Shown: one piece after another, positions 1 through 8,306 of the stretch
Layout of the letters: each line of letters begins with the position of its first letter
Numbering within the stretch: the stretch's first letter is position 1
Origin: an uncultured Winogradskyella sp.
Lineage (GTDB): Bacteria > Bacteroidota > Bacteroidia > Flavobacteriales > Flavobacteriaceae
Assembly: GCF_947495255.1 (NCBI RefSeq)
Contig: NZ_CANLYI010000001.1
Span: 434,001 to 498,000 of the forward strand
Reading direction: 5' to 3'
DNA length: 64,000 nt
Notes under the pieces: model-generated
What the model was told of the DNA's origin: nothing
Databases searched by the model: none
Seen by the model: the letters and a program-made list of their open reading frames with translations, nothing else
Translations under genes and position numbers: made by a program

Positions 1-1
1 G

Positions 2-33
2 AAATGCTTCTCTTTATTGGGAAGCATTTTTTT
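2..33 (+). terminator. Intrinsic terminator of a gene left of the window
   Basis: A perfect 9-bp stem (2-10 with 21-29) around a 10-nt loop is followed by a run of seven T on the plus strand. It ends a plus-strand transcript that starts outside the window, and it shows that an ATG at position 4 is part of the hairpin rather than a start codon. Confidence 0.8.
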
Positions 34-48
34 GTTTACATTTACTTT

Positions 49-945
49 ATGTCTTCAAAAACCAGATTAGATAGCGCTTATAAAAATGCAAAACGCATTA
101 AGTTTAACGATGCTTCTAAATATATATTATTCAGTGATTGCCATCGTGGAGACAACAGTTTTGCTGATGATTTTGCAAATAATAGAAACATTTATTTTCA
201 TGCATTAAGGCATTATTATTCTGAAGGTTTTGACTATTGTGAACTTGGTGATGGTGACGAATTATGGGAAAACCTATCTTTTGAAGCTATCTTCTACGCG
301 CACAAAAACGTGTATATGCTCATGAAACAATTTCATGATGAAGACAGACTGCACATGATTTGGGGAAACCATGATATGGTGTATCGCGACCCAAGATATG
401 TAGAAAAACATTTATCTACATTTTTTGACCCAAAAACTGGTAATGACGAAGATTTATTCTGTGGTATTAAATATCATGAAGGTATTGTTTTAGAGCATTC
501 CGAAACAAAACAAGAGTTATTTTTGACGCATGGACACCAAGCAGATTGGTGGAATTTTTTATTCTGGAAATGGAGTCGTTTTATGGTTCGTATTCTATGG
601 AAACCACTCAATGTTATGGGAATTGCTGACCCAACAAGTCCTGCAAAAAACTATACAGAACTCATTAAAATTGAACGACGCACAAAACGTTGGATTACCG
701 ATAACAACAATCTAATTACTATTGTTGGCCATACACACAGACCACGTTTCCCAGAACCAGGAGATATAGCTTATTTTAATGATGGTAGCTGTGTTCACCC
801 ACGAAGTATTACAGGTTTAGAGATTGAAAATGGCGCTATTTCTTTAATTAAATGGCAAATAATAACCTCAGAAGATGGAAATTTAAAGATCGATCGGTTT
901 TTGTTGGAAGGACCAACGCTGTTGAGTGATTATAAAACGGAGTAA
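49..945 (+). CDS. Metallophosphoesterase (calcineurin-like)
   Basis: A 298-residue phosphoesterase of the calcineurin-like superfamily. The metal-binding blocks are all present in order: DCH at residues 30-32, GDGDE near 67-71, GNHD at 106-109, HGHQAD in the middle and GHTH near the C-terminus. That block order is also found in UDP-2,3-diacylglucosamine hydrolases, but the protein is longer than typical LpxH and the substrate is not clear. The ATG at 49 is preferred over the in-frame ATG at 4, which lies inside the upstream terminator and would add 15 unconserved-looking residues. The next gene follows after 5 nt, so the two may be cotranscribed. Confidence 0.8.
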   Translation: MSSKTRLDSAYKNAKRIKFNDASKYILFSDCHRGDNSFADDFANNRNIYFHALRHYYSEGFDYCELGDGDELWENLSFEAIFYAHKNVYMLMKQFHDEDRLHMIWGNHDMVYRDPRYVEKHLSTFFDPKTGNDEDLFCGIKYHEGIVLEHSETKQELFLTHGHQADWWNFLFWKWSRFMVRILWKPLNVMGIADPTSPAKNYTELIKIERRTKRWITDNNNLITIVGHTHRPRFPEPGDIAYFNDGSCVHPRSITGLEIENGAISLIKWQIITSEDGNLKIDRFLLEGPTLLSDYKTE

Positions 946-950
946 TTAGT

Positions 951-1421
951 ATGGGATTATTGGAAATGTACTTTTGGATGGTTATCATAATATGTAGTGT
1001 TTTGAACTTTCCAATAATATTATTCTCTGAAGATTTAAAAGACAGAAAACGATTTAAGAAATATCTTAAAATCTCTTTTTCTATAGGTTTAATTGGAATA
1101 TTTATGCTCTTGACTAACTGCAATTATTTATGCGGATATCAATACTTGATTTTTACATTTTCGCCATTTATTACACTATTAGTATGTAAGATAGTAATGA
1201 TTCTTTTTAGAAAAATAAGTAAAATAGAAGGATTTCAGGTTACTAATAAATTACAATTATTTGGGCCTGCTTTAACGGAACTATCTGATGGAATTTATCA
1301 AAAAAACAATGGAGACCTAAAATATGAACATTACTATAACAGGTATACATTTTTTATAACTGCGACTCCTGTAGTTATATCATTTGCATTGCTCATTCTT
1401 GTAAAAGAGAATACTTGTTAA
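951..1421 (+). CDS. Small membrane protein, unknown function
   Basis: A 156-residue protein that I do not recognise. It shows four hydrophobic segments at about residues 7-25, 41-58, 64-86 and 132-152, a charged loop near 27-40 (rich in K, R and D) and a polar loop near 90-130. It starts 5 nt after the phosphoesterase stop, which suggests one transcript. An alternative in-frame ATG at 966 would shorten the N-terminus by five residues. Its stop lies directly before a short palindromic repeat (1429-1452). Confidence 0.55.
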   Translation: MGLLEMYFWMVIIICSVLNFPIILFSEDLKDRKRFKKYLKISFSIGLIGIFMLLTNCNYLCGYQYLIFTFSPFITLLVCKIVMILFRKISKIEGFQVTNKLQLFGPALTELSDGIYQKNNGDLKYEHYYNRYTFFITATPVVISFALLILVKENTC

Positions 1422-1428
1422 TATATTA

Positions 1429-1452
1429 TGAGATTCCTGCCTTCGCAGGAAT
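1429..1452 (-). repeat. Short palindromic intergenic repeat, copy 1
   Basis: Read on the minus strand this begins ATTCCTGC, has a short loop, continues GCAGGAAT and ends CTCA, giving an 8-bp stem. The same end motif GAATCTCA recurs at 58185-58211 and, reversed, at 60403-60430; a degraded copy lies at 38799-38820. It sits between two convergent genes and may also act as a weak bidirectional terminator. Confidence 0.6.
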
Positions 1453-1455
1453 TTG

Positions 1456-1791
1456 TTAAGATTCAGGAGCCAACTCCACCTCTAAACCTTCCATTTCTGG
1501 TGTCATTTGAATTTGGCAACCCAAACGAGAATTATCCTTTACATTAAAAGCTTCAGAAAGCATAGCTTCTTCATCATCTTGCATTTCTGGCAACTCTGTT
1601 TCACTTAAAACGTAGCATTGACAAGAGGCGCACATAGCCATACCGCCACAAATACCAATAGTACCTTCTGGAGCTAGTTCATAAGAACGAACCACTTCCA
1701 TTAAGTTCATTGCCATATCTGTAGGTGCTTCAATTTGGTGCTTTACACCTTCTCTATCAATAATTGTAATATTTATATCCGGATTCTCCAC
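1456..1791 (-). CDS. 2Fe-2S ferredoxin, adrenodoxin type
   Basis: A 111-residue electron carrier. The cluster ligands follow the adrenodoxin pattern C-x5-C-x2-C ... C, with C48, C54, C57 and C92; C59 is an extra cysteine in the loop. The start is a GTG at 1791 whose first base overlaps the TAG stop of the upstream reductase gene, a sign of translational coupling. The upstream product is a ferredoxin-NAD(P) reductase-like flavoprotein, so the two probably form a redox pair, possibly feeding electrons to the Nfu/Mrp iron-sulfur proteins encoded just upstream. The last point is inference from position. Confidence 0.85.
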   Translation of the reverse strand: MENPDINITIIDREGVKHQIEAPTDMAMNLMEVVRSYELAPEGTIGICGGMAMCASCQCYVLSETELPEMQDDEEAMLSEAFNVKDNSRLGCQIQMTPEMEGLEVELAPES

Positions 1792-2846
1792 TAGTCTATT
1801 GCTTTTACTACCGCTTTGGGTGCTTCTTTACGTGTACCATCAAATCCATCTACTCCAGAAACTGTTGTATATTTTAGAACATAACGCTTTCCTGGATTGA
1901 TAATTTGATAAGCTGATTGACACATTAATGTTGCTTCATGAAAACCACAAAGAATTAATTTTAATTTTCCTGGATATGTATTTACATCTCCAATAGCATA
2001 AATACCAGGAATGTTAGTCTGGTAATCTAAAGCATTATTTACTTTGATCGCATTTTTCTCTATCTCAAGTCCCCAATTTGCAATTGGCCCTAACTTAGGA
2101 GACAATCCAAATAATGGAATAAAATGGTCTGTTTCAACTAAAATTGGTTCTTCGTCTTTCTTAGTTACTTCAACACTCTCTACTTTACCATTACCGTTGA
2201 TACCAGTAATTTCTGCTGGAGTTATAAGATTAATTTTTCCTAGATTCTTTAATTCTTGAACTTTTTCAACAGAATCTAAATGACCTCTGAATTCATTTCT
2301 TCTGTGAATTAATGTAACACTAGACGCGATATCACTTAAAAAAATACTCCAATCTAATGCAGAATCTCCTCCTCCAGCAATTACAACTTTTTTATCGCGA
2401 TAAAGCTCAGGTTCTTTAATCATATATTCAACACCACAGTCTTCAAAATCTGTGATATTATCTATTAAAGGTTTACGAGGCTCAAAACTACCTAGACCAC
2501 CAGCAATTGCAACTACTGGAGCTTTATGCTGTGTACCTTTATTAGTAGTAACAATAAAACTACCGTCTTCTTGTTTCTCTATGGTTTCTGCACGTTCTCC
2601 TAATGTAAAACCAGGTTCAAATTGCTTACACTGCTCCAATAACTTATCCGTTAAATCGCCAGCTAAAATTTCTGGATATGCAGGAATATCGTAAATAGGT
2701 TTTTTTGGATATAATTCAGAACATTGGCCACCTTGTTGAGGCAATGCATCAATTAAATGACAGTTAAGTTTTAATAGTCCCGCTTCAAAAACAGTAAAAA
2801 GCCCTGTTGGACCAGCGCCAATAATAAGTATGTCTGTTGTAATCAT
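1791..2846 (-). CDS. NAD(P)/FAD-dependent oxidoreductase, ferredoxin-NADP reductase type 2-like
   Basis: A flavoprotein of the thioredoxin-reductase-like ferredoxin-NADP(+) reductase class, about 351 residues. The FAD-binding GAGPTG motif is at residues 10-15, a second nucleotide-binding GGGDSALDW lies in the middle and the GDVNTYPGK block, which contacts FAD, is near the C-terminus. No CxxC redox pair is seen where thioredoxin reductases have one, which favours the ferredoxin reductase role. The ATG at 2846 is preferred; the longer frame starts with TTG at 2882 and would put 12 hydrophobic residues before the Rossmann strand. It overlaps the ferredoxin gene by one base. Confidence 0.85.
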   Translation of the reverse strand: MITTDILIIGAGPTGLFTVFEAGLLKLNCHLIDALPQQGGQCSELYPKKPIYDIPAYPEILAGDLTDKLLEQCKQFEPGFTLGERAETIEKQEDGSFIVTTNKGTQHKAPVVAIAGGLGSFEPRKPLIDNITDFEDCGVEYMIKEPELYRDKKVVIAGGGDSALDWSIFLSDIASSVTLIHRRNEFRGHLDSVEKVQELKNLGKINLITPAEITGINGNGKVESVEVTKKDEEPILVETDHFIPLFGLSPKLGPIANWGLEIEKNAIKVNNALDYQTNIPGIYAIGDVNTYPGKLKLILCGFHEATLMCQSAYQIINPGKRYVLKYTTVSGVDGFDGTRKEAPKAVVKAID

Positions 2847-2909
2847 GGATAAAAAAATTGAAGACAAAAATAATAATGTCAATTCATTAAGAATGTGATA
2901 AATGTCACA

Positions 2910-3152
2910 TTACTTTTCTACATTTATTACTTGTTCGATTTGAGGCGCATATTTTTTTATCGTCATTTCTACTCCAGACTTTAAAGTCATCTGATTAACA
3001 CTACAAGACGTACAAGCACCAACTAATTGTACTTTTACAAACTTACCATCATCAATAGATAACAAATTAATATCTCCACCATCACTTTGAAGAAACGGAC
3101 GGATTTCATCTAATGCTTTTTCAACATTTAATCTAAGGTCTTCTGAGTTCAT
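2910..3152 (-). CDS. NifU C-terminal domain protein (Nfu-type Fe-S carrier)
   Basis: An 80-residue stand-alone Nfu domain, which binds and hands on an iron-sulfur cluster in the cytoplasm. The cluster-binding C-x2-C (C47, C50) is followed by the usual MTLKSGVE helix. The gene starts immediately after the stop codon of mrp with no spacer, so the two are in one operon, and Mrp is itself an Fe-S carrier ATPase. The length is normal for the single-domain form. Confidence 0.9.
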   Translation of the reverse strand: MNSEDLRLNVEKALDEIRPFLQSDGGDINLLSIDDGKFVKVQLVGACTSCSVNQMTLKSGVEMTIKKYAPQIEQVINVEK

Positions 3153-4292
3153 TTAATTCTTTTTAACTGCAGAGCAACCTGCCATTGTTGTAATTTTTAT
3201 TGCTTCTGTAGCAGGTAATTCTTCATTTCTATTGACAACTTCTTGTACAACATTACGAGTAATTGCTTCAAAAGCTTCTTCTATAGGAGTTGCAGTTTGT
3301 AATGCTGCAGGCCTTCCTAAATCTCCTGCTTCTCTTATACTTTGTATTAATGGCACTTCACCTAAAAACGGGACATTTAAGTCTTCAGCTAGATGCTTCG
3401 CTCCTTCTTTACCGAATATATAATATTTATTTTCTGGAAGTTCAGCTGGTGTGAAATAAGCCATGTTTTCAACAATTCCTAAAACAGGAACATTGATACT
3501 GTCTTGTTGAAACATCGCTACTCCTTTTTTAGCATCTGCTAAAGCCACATTTTGTGGTGTACTCACAACAACTGCTCCTGTAATTGGAAGCGCTTGCATA
3601 ATACTTAAGTGAATATCACCAGTTCCTGGAGGTAAATCGAGTAATAAGAAATCTAATTCTCCCCAAGCTGCATCAAAAATCATTTGGTTTAATGCTTTAG
3701 AAGCCATTGGCCCTCTCCAAATAACGGCTTGATCTGGTTTTGTAAAAAAGCCTATTGATAATACTTTTATTCCGTAATTCTCAACAGGTTTCATTTTAGA
3801 TTTTCCATCAACTGTTACAGATAATGGTCTTTCATTAGCTACATCAAACATAATTGGAATAGATGGTCCATAAATATCAGCATCTAAAACACCAACTTTA
3901 AAACCCATCTTAGCTAAAGTTACTGCTAAATTTGCTGTAACTGTAGATTTACCTACACCACCTTTACCAGAAGCAACGGCAACAATATTCTGAATACCAG
4001 GAATAGCTTTTCCTTTTATTTCATTTTTAGGTTGAGTCGCTTGAGCATCAACTTTAACATTGACTTTTATTTTTGCTTTTTCATAAACTTCTTTATGAAT
4101 GGTTTGTAAAATATCGACTTCTGTCCTTTTACGAGCCTGAAGACTTGGATTTTTAATTGTAATGTCTACAATCACTTCATCTGCAAATGTAACCACATTA
4201 GTTACTGCTCCACTGTCTACCATGTTTTCTCCTTCTCCTGGAGCTGTAATAGTTTTTAGTGCGTTAAGTATATCTTGCTTTACTAATTTCAT
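3153..4292 (-). CDS. mrp: Mrp/NBP35-family Fe-S cluster carrier ATPase
   Basis: A 379-residue P-loop ATPase. Residues 1-90 form a DUF59/MIP18-like domain, and the deviant Walker A GKGGVGKS is at about 109-116, followed by DADIYGPS and the LLLDLPPGTGD switch region. These are diagnostic of Mrp/ApbC. In many family members a CxxC precedes IFG near the end of the ATPase domain; here that site reads ENKYYIFG with no cysteine, and the only late cysteine is in AGCSAV at the C-terminus. This makes the mode of cluster binding unclear. It heads the operon mrp-nfu and is followed by the reductase and ferredoxin genes. Confidence 0.9.
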   Translation of the reverse strand: MKLVKQDILNALKTITAPGEGENMVDSGAVTNVVTFADEVIVDITIKNPSLQARKRTEVDILQTIHKEVYEKAKIKVNVKVDAQATQPKNEIKGKAIPGIQNIVAVASGKGGVGKSTVTANLAVTLAKMGFKVGVLDADIYGPSIPIMFDVANERPLSVTVDGKSKMKPVENYGIKVLSIGFFTKPDQAVIWRGPMASKALNQMIFDAAWGELDFLLLDLPPGTGDIHLSIMQALPITGAVVVSTPQNVALADAKKGVAMFQQDSINVPVLGIVENMAYFTPAELPENKYYIFGKEGAKHLAEDLNVPFLGEVPLIQSIREAGDLGRPAALQTATPIEEAFEAITRNVVQEVVNRNEELPATEAIKITTMAGCSAVKKN

Positions 4293-4466
4293 ATATATAA
4301 TGAGAATAGAAAAAACGGAGACTAGAACATAGACTCAATTTTTTCTTATTAAGATTAATTCTAAAGACAAAGATACTGCTAAAAGTTTAGATTTTGAAGT
4401 AGATAAATTGAATTGTACTATACTTGGATATGGTCTATAAATATAGTACTAATTAATAGAAAAATA

Positions 4467-4799
4467 TTATCTCAATTCTGTCACAGGATCCCAATATAAA
4501 GTTTCAAAATTTTGAATTTGATTTTCGATAACCTCAACACCTTCGCTCTCTAACAATTGTTGCATTAAGTTTGTTCCTTCAAAATGATGCTTACCTGTTA
4601 ATAGTCCTTTTCGGTTAACCACTCTATGTGCTGGTACGTCTTTTCCGTGTGAACCATTCATAGCATAACCAACAATTCTTGCACTTTTTCCGGCTCCTAA
4701 ATACTTTGCAATTGCACCATAGCTGGTAATTCTACCATAAGGAATTTGTCTTGCGACGTCGTAAACTTTTTCAAAAAAACCTAATGTTTCTGGTTTCAT
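4467..4799 (-). CDS. Alkyltransferase-like (ATL) DNA-binding protein
   Basis: A 110-residue protein matching the DNA-binding domain of O6-alkylguanine-DNA alkyltransferase. The active-site block that normally reads PCHRV is PAHRV here (residues 56-60), so the acceptor cysteine is replaced by alanine at 57. This is the hallmark of ATL proteins, which flip and flag O6-alkylguanine for nucleotide excision repair rather than repairing it themselves. The helix-turn-helix with the arginine finger (SARIVGYAM) is intact. It begins immediately after the stop codon of the LysE-type gene. Confidence 0.88.
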   Translation of the reverse strand: MKPETLGFFEKVYDVARQIPYGRITSYGAIAKYLGAGKSARIVGYAMNGSHGKDVPAHRVVNRKGLLTGKHHFEGTNLMQQLLESEGVEVIENQIQNFETLYWDPVTELR

Positions 4800-5429
4800 T
4801 TAAAGTTCTCTAATTATATTAATAAATGTAATAAGTGCTACAACTCCAGTAATGATACCAATGCTAAGATTCATACTCTTTTGAGATGTGAAATTTCTAT
4901 CTTTTATTTTATCAAAAAAGAAAATATAAAAATAAAGCATTGCAAATGTTCCTGTTGCTGCACCTGTAACGTAAGTGATTATACTTAATTTTTCAAAATT
5001 CATCCAACCAAAAGAAACCAATGTAATGGTCATGTAAGCTTGATAAGGAATAGGAAAAACATTAAGCGCAGACAATAACATACCATGTAACAATCGTCCG
5101 TGTTTACTCTTAATTTCTGTTTCTTTTTTTGCTTCTTTTTGCTTAGATGCTAGGACTAAAAAATAAACTGTGATGAGAACAAAAATAACAAAGGCAACAC
5201 GTTGAAGAATTTCTACGACATCTTGATTTTTTGATAAATATCTAGCGAATATCGCAGCAAGATATGTTTGAATATAAACAACAATACAAACACCTGTTGA
5301 GAACATAATGCCACGTCCTGCACCTTCTTTTAGGCTAATTCTAGCAGCTGTCATGTTAAGCAATCCAGGTGGAACAACTCCAATTAAAGCTACAATAAAG
5401 CCAAGAAAGAAAATAACAGTAATGCTCAA
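4800..5429 (-). CDS. LysE-family exporter
   Basis: A 209-residue membrane protein with about six hydrophobic segments and the family signature PPGLLNM near residues 20-26. LysE/RhtB proteins export amino acids or related small molecules across the inner membrane; the substrate here is unknown. The start is a TTG at 5429, two bases after the trmB stop; the next ATG (residue 25) would remove the first membrane helix, so the TTG is preferred. It lies between trmB and the ATL gene in a tightly packed minus-strand cluster. Confidence 0.75.
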   Translation of the reverse strand: MSITVIFFLGFIVALIGVVPPGLLNMTAARISLKEGAGRGIMFSTGVCIVVYIQTYLAAIFARYLSKNQDVVEILQRVAFVIFVLITVYFLVLASKQKEAKKETEIKSKHGRLLHGMLLSALNVFPIPYQAYMTITLVSFGWMNFEKLSIITYVTGAATGTFAMLYFYIFFFDKIKDRNFTSQKSMNLSIGIITGVVALITFINIIREL

Positions 5430-5431
5430 GT

Positions 5432-6106
5432 TTAGTTGATTTTAAATCTAATATACGTAATTGCTTTATCTTTCTCTAAATACTGATTTTCATAAAAGGT
5501 CTGAATTTTAGTAACATCCTCTGGACTGCCTTCTAATTTATACACATTATGATTGGCATATAAAACCTCATGACCTGCACCATGTAACAAGCCTAATGTG
5601 TAACCATGCATAAATTCACTATCCGTTTTAAGATGCATTAATCCACCAGGTTTTAATACTTTTTTATAACGCTCTAAAAACTGTAGGTTAGTCATTCTGT
5701 GTTTTGTTCTCTGATATTTAATCTGAGGATCCGGAAATGTAATCCAGATTTCATCAACTTCATTTTCTTCAAAAACAGAATCTACAAGCTCAATTTGAGT
5801 TCTTATAAAAGCAGCATTAGGAATATCTTCTTCAATGGCCGTTTTAGCACCTCTCCAAAACCTAGCTCCTTTAATATCTATACCAATAAAATTCTTATTA
5901 GGATAGCGCTGAGCCAAACCAACCGTATATTCGCCTTTACCACAACCCAATTCTAAAATTAGAGGGTTTTCATTTTTAAAAACATCTGTTCTCCATTTCC
6001 CTTTTAACTTATAGGTTGCATCCACCAATTCTTCACGTGTTGGTTGATATACATTATGAAAAGTTTCGTTTTCTTTAAAGCGTTTTAGTTTGTTTTTACT
6101 TCCCAC
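5432..6106 (-). CDS. trmB: tRNA (guanine-N7-)-methyltransferase TrmB
   Basis: A 224-residue SAM-dependent methyltransferase that makes m7G46 in tRNA. The SAM-binding LELGCGKGEY block, the FIGIDIKGARFWRGAK segment and the catalytic-loop FPDPQIKYQRTKHR are all typical. The start is GTG at 6106, giving the N-terminus MGSKNKLKRF, which is the usual opening of flavobacterial TrmB. It is the first gene of the cluster trmB-lysE-atl. Confidence 0.92.
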   Translation of the reverse strand: MGSKNKLKRFKENETFHNVYQPTREELVDATYKLKGKWRTDVFKNENPLILELGCGKGEYTVGLAQRYPNKNFIGIDIKGARFWRGAKTAIEEDIPNAAFIRTQIELVDSVFEENEVDEIWITFPDPQIKYQRTKHRMTNLQFLERYKKVLKPGGLMHLKTDSEFMHGYTLGLLHGAGHEVLYANHNVYKLEGSPEDVTKIQTFYENQYLEKDKAITYIRFKIN

Positions 6107-6160
6107 TTAATATTTATGATTTATTAATAATTCGGTAAAATTAAGCAAACAATTTAGGTT

Positions 6161-6168
6161 TACCTTTG
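6161..6168 (+). promoter_or_regulatory. Candidate -7 box (TACCTTTG)
   Basis: Matches the Bacteroidota primary sigma -7 consensus TAnnTTTG in the divergent gap between trmB and the glycosyltransferase gene, about 60 nt before the ATG at 6229. No clear -33 TTG was found at the expected distance. Confidence 0.4.
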
Positions 6169-6228
6169 TTTTGGTCATTGATATATTAATAACCTTATAA
6201 AAACTGAAACAAACGAACCAAAAATTAG

Positions 6229-7280
6229 ATGAAAATCGAAAACGGATTTTAGTCGCTCCATTAAATTGGGGTTTGGGTCATGCTACGCGTTGTATTCCTA
6301 TTATTAATGCACTCATTGAACATAATTTTGAACCCATAATTGCAAGTGATGGTATTGCGCTTCAATTATTACAAAAAGAGTTTCCTAAACTTGAATCTTT
6401 TGAGCTACCATCTTATAACATTACCTATTCTAAAAAACCAAAACATCTAAAATTAAAACTTTTAAAAGATACACCTCATCTTTTAAAGACTGCCAAGAAA
6501 GAGCAAAAAGCAATAGCCAATTTTGTAAAATCAAATGCTATATCTGGAATTATTTCAGACAATCGCTTTGGTGTTAGACACAACGATGTGCCATCTGTAT
6601 TTATATCACATCAATTACAAGTGCTCAGTGGAAATACAACTTGGTTTAGCACTAAAATTCACCAGAGAATTATTTCTAAATTTGATGAATGTTGGATTCC
6701 TGATTATGCTGATAAAAATAACCTCAGTGGTATTTTAGGACATGTTAAAAATTTTGGTGTTCCTTTAAAATATTTAGGTGCTTTATCCCGATTTAAAAAA
6801 GAAACTTTAAAGACCAAATACCAACTTTTAGTTATGCTTTCTGGCCCAGAACCTCAGCGTACGTTTTTAGAAGAAAAATTATTTGGCGAATTAAAAACAT
6901 ATAATGGAAACATTTGTTTTATAAAAGGTGTGATTGAATCTCAGCAGACGATTACTCAACATAAAAATATGATGATTTATAATTATATGACCAGTGCAGA
7001 ACTTGAAACAACCATAAATGAAAGTGAGATGGTTTTAAGTAGGTCGGGTTATACAACTATAATGGATTTAACAAAACTTGAAAAGAAAGCCTTTTTTATT
7101 CCCACTCCTGGTCAATACGAGCAAGAATATCTAGCAAAAAAATTAGAATCTGAAGGTATTGCGCCGTTTTGTAAACAAAATGACTTTACATTAGATTTAT
7201 TGTCTCAAGTTGAGAATTATAAAGGAATGATATTTAAGGAGTCTCAATTAAATTACAAGAAATTATTTGGACTTTTCTAA
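6229..7280 (+). CDS. MurG-like glycosyltransferase, apparent frameshift at the start
   Basis: A GT-B glycosyltransferase related to the glycosyltransferase 28 family: N-terminal WGLGHATRCIP nucleotide-sugar family signature, an ASDG motif, and a C-terminal RSGYTTIMDL donor-site block. The uninterrupted frame runs from 6201 to 7280 but contains no ATG or GTG before the conserved start; its first standard start (TTG at 6273) falls inside the conserved GLGH motif. The ATG at 6229 is in the wrong frame by one base: a fifth A in the AAAA run at 6232-6235 would yield MKNRKRILVAPLNWG, a natural N-terminus. It is therefore a sequence error, a recent frameshift or a non-standard start. The 3' end overlaps the convergent kinase gene by 18 nt. 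Confidence 0.7.
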
Positions 7281-8306
7281 AGTAAACGAAAACTCACTAC
7301 CTACATCTAATTGACTTTCTATATAGATTTTTTCTTCGTGAGCCTCAATAATATGTTTCACAATAGATAATCCTAAACCAGAACCACCTTCTTTACGAGA
7401 GCCACTTTTATCTACACGGTAAAAACGTTCAAATAAACGTTGAAGATTTGCTTTTGCAATACCCTCACCATTATCAGTAACTCTTACTATGGCTTTGTTT
7501 TTTATTAGGTTTTCTATACTAACTTCTGTTGTTCCCTTTTCTCTTCCGTATTTTATTGAATTTACAATAAGATTAGTTAACACTTGCTGTATACGTTCTT
7601 TATCAGCATAAACCATAATAGGTTCTTTATAATCGATATCAAAAGTCAGCGTAATTTGCTTTTTGGCAGCTTTCATTTCAAAAAGGTCAAAAACATTGTG
7701 AACCAATTTTACAATATCAAAATTCTCTTTAATTAAACTTAAATCACCAACTTCTAATTTGGTAATCATATCTAAATCTTTAATGATATAGGTTAGACGT
7801 TCTACGCCTTTACTTGCTCTTGCTAAATATTTATTTCTAATCTTTTCATCTTCAATTCCGCCATCGATCAAAGTAAGGAGATAACTTTGCACCGTGAATA
7901 AAGGCGTTTTTAATTCGTGAGAAACATTACCAATAAATTCTTTTCGGTATTCTTCTCTTACCTTTAACGTTTCAATTTCAATTTTTTTGTTTTTGGCGTA
8001 CTTATCTATTTCCCTAGTTAATGTTCCCATGTCAGTCGTTATAGGTAACTGCCTTAAACTAGTAGATTCCAAAAGAGTTAAGTCATCATAAATCTTTTTT
8101 ACTCGTCTGTATATAAAACGTTCAACTCTATATTGTACAATGCCAAAGCAAAGCGGAAAACATAAAATAGGATAAAAGATGACTTGCCAATTAAAAGTAT
8201 GGAAGTAATATAAAAACAGGCAAACAAGCGCTGTTGAAAACAGCGTAACGTATAACGCTGTTCTAAAAGCGAACTTATAAGATTTCTTAAAATTAGTATT
8301 TTGCAT
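7263..8306 (-). CDS. Sensor histidine kinase, PhoR-like
   Basis: A 347-residue membrane kinase. Two transmembrane helices are near residues 12-34 and 43-58 with almost no periplasmic loop, then a linker, the dimerisation domain with the phospho-acceptor H130 in SHELKTPL, and a HATPase domain with N-box (NLIVNSIKYG), DNGEGI and GSGLGLS blocks. The ATG overlaps the TAA of the response regulator gene by one base, so they form a coupled pair. The lack of a sizeable periplasmic sensor suggests sensing in the membrane or through a partner. The signal is unknown. Confidence 0.9.
   Translation of the reverse strand: MQNTNFKKSYKFAFRTALYVTLFSTALVCLFLYYFHTFNWQVIFYPILCFPLCFGIVQYRVERFIYRRVKKIYDDLTLLESTSLRQLPITTDMGTLTREIDKYAKNKKIEIETLKVREEYRKEFIGNVSHELKTPLFTVQSYLLTLIDGGIEDEKIRNKYLARASKGVERLTYIIKDLDMITKLEVGDLSLIKENFDIVKLVHNVFDLFEMKAAKKQITLTFDIDYKEPIMVYADKERIQQVLTNLIVNSIKYGREKGTTEVSIENLIKNKAIVRVTDNGEGIAKANLQRLFERFYRVDKSGSRKEGGSGLGLSIVKHIIEAHEEKIYIESQLDVGSEFSFTLEKSK

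Noticed and set aside
4..48. In-frame ATG at 4 for the metallophosphoesterase
   Set aside because: It lies inside the hairpin of an upstream terminator; the ATG at 49 is more natural.
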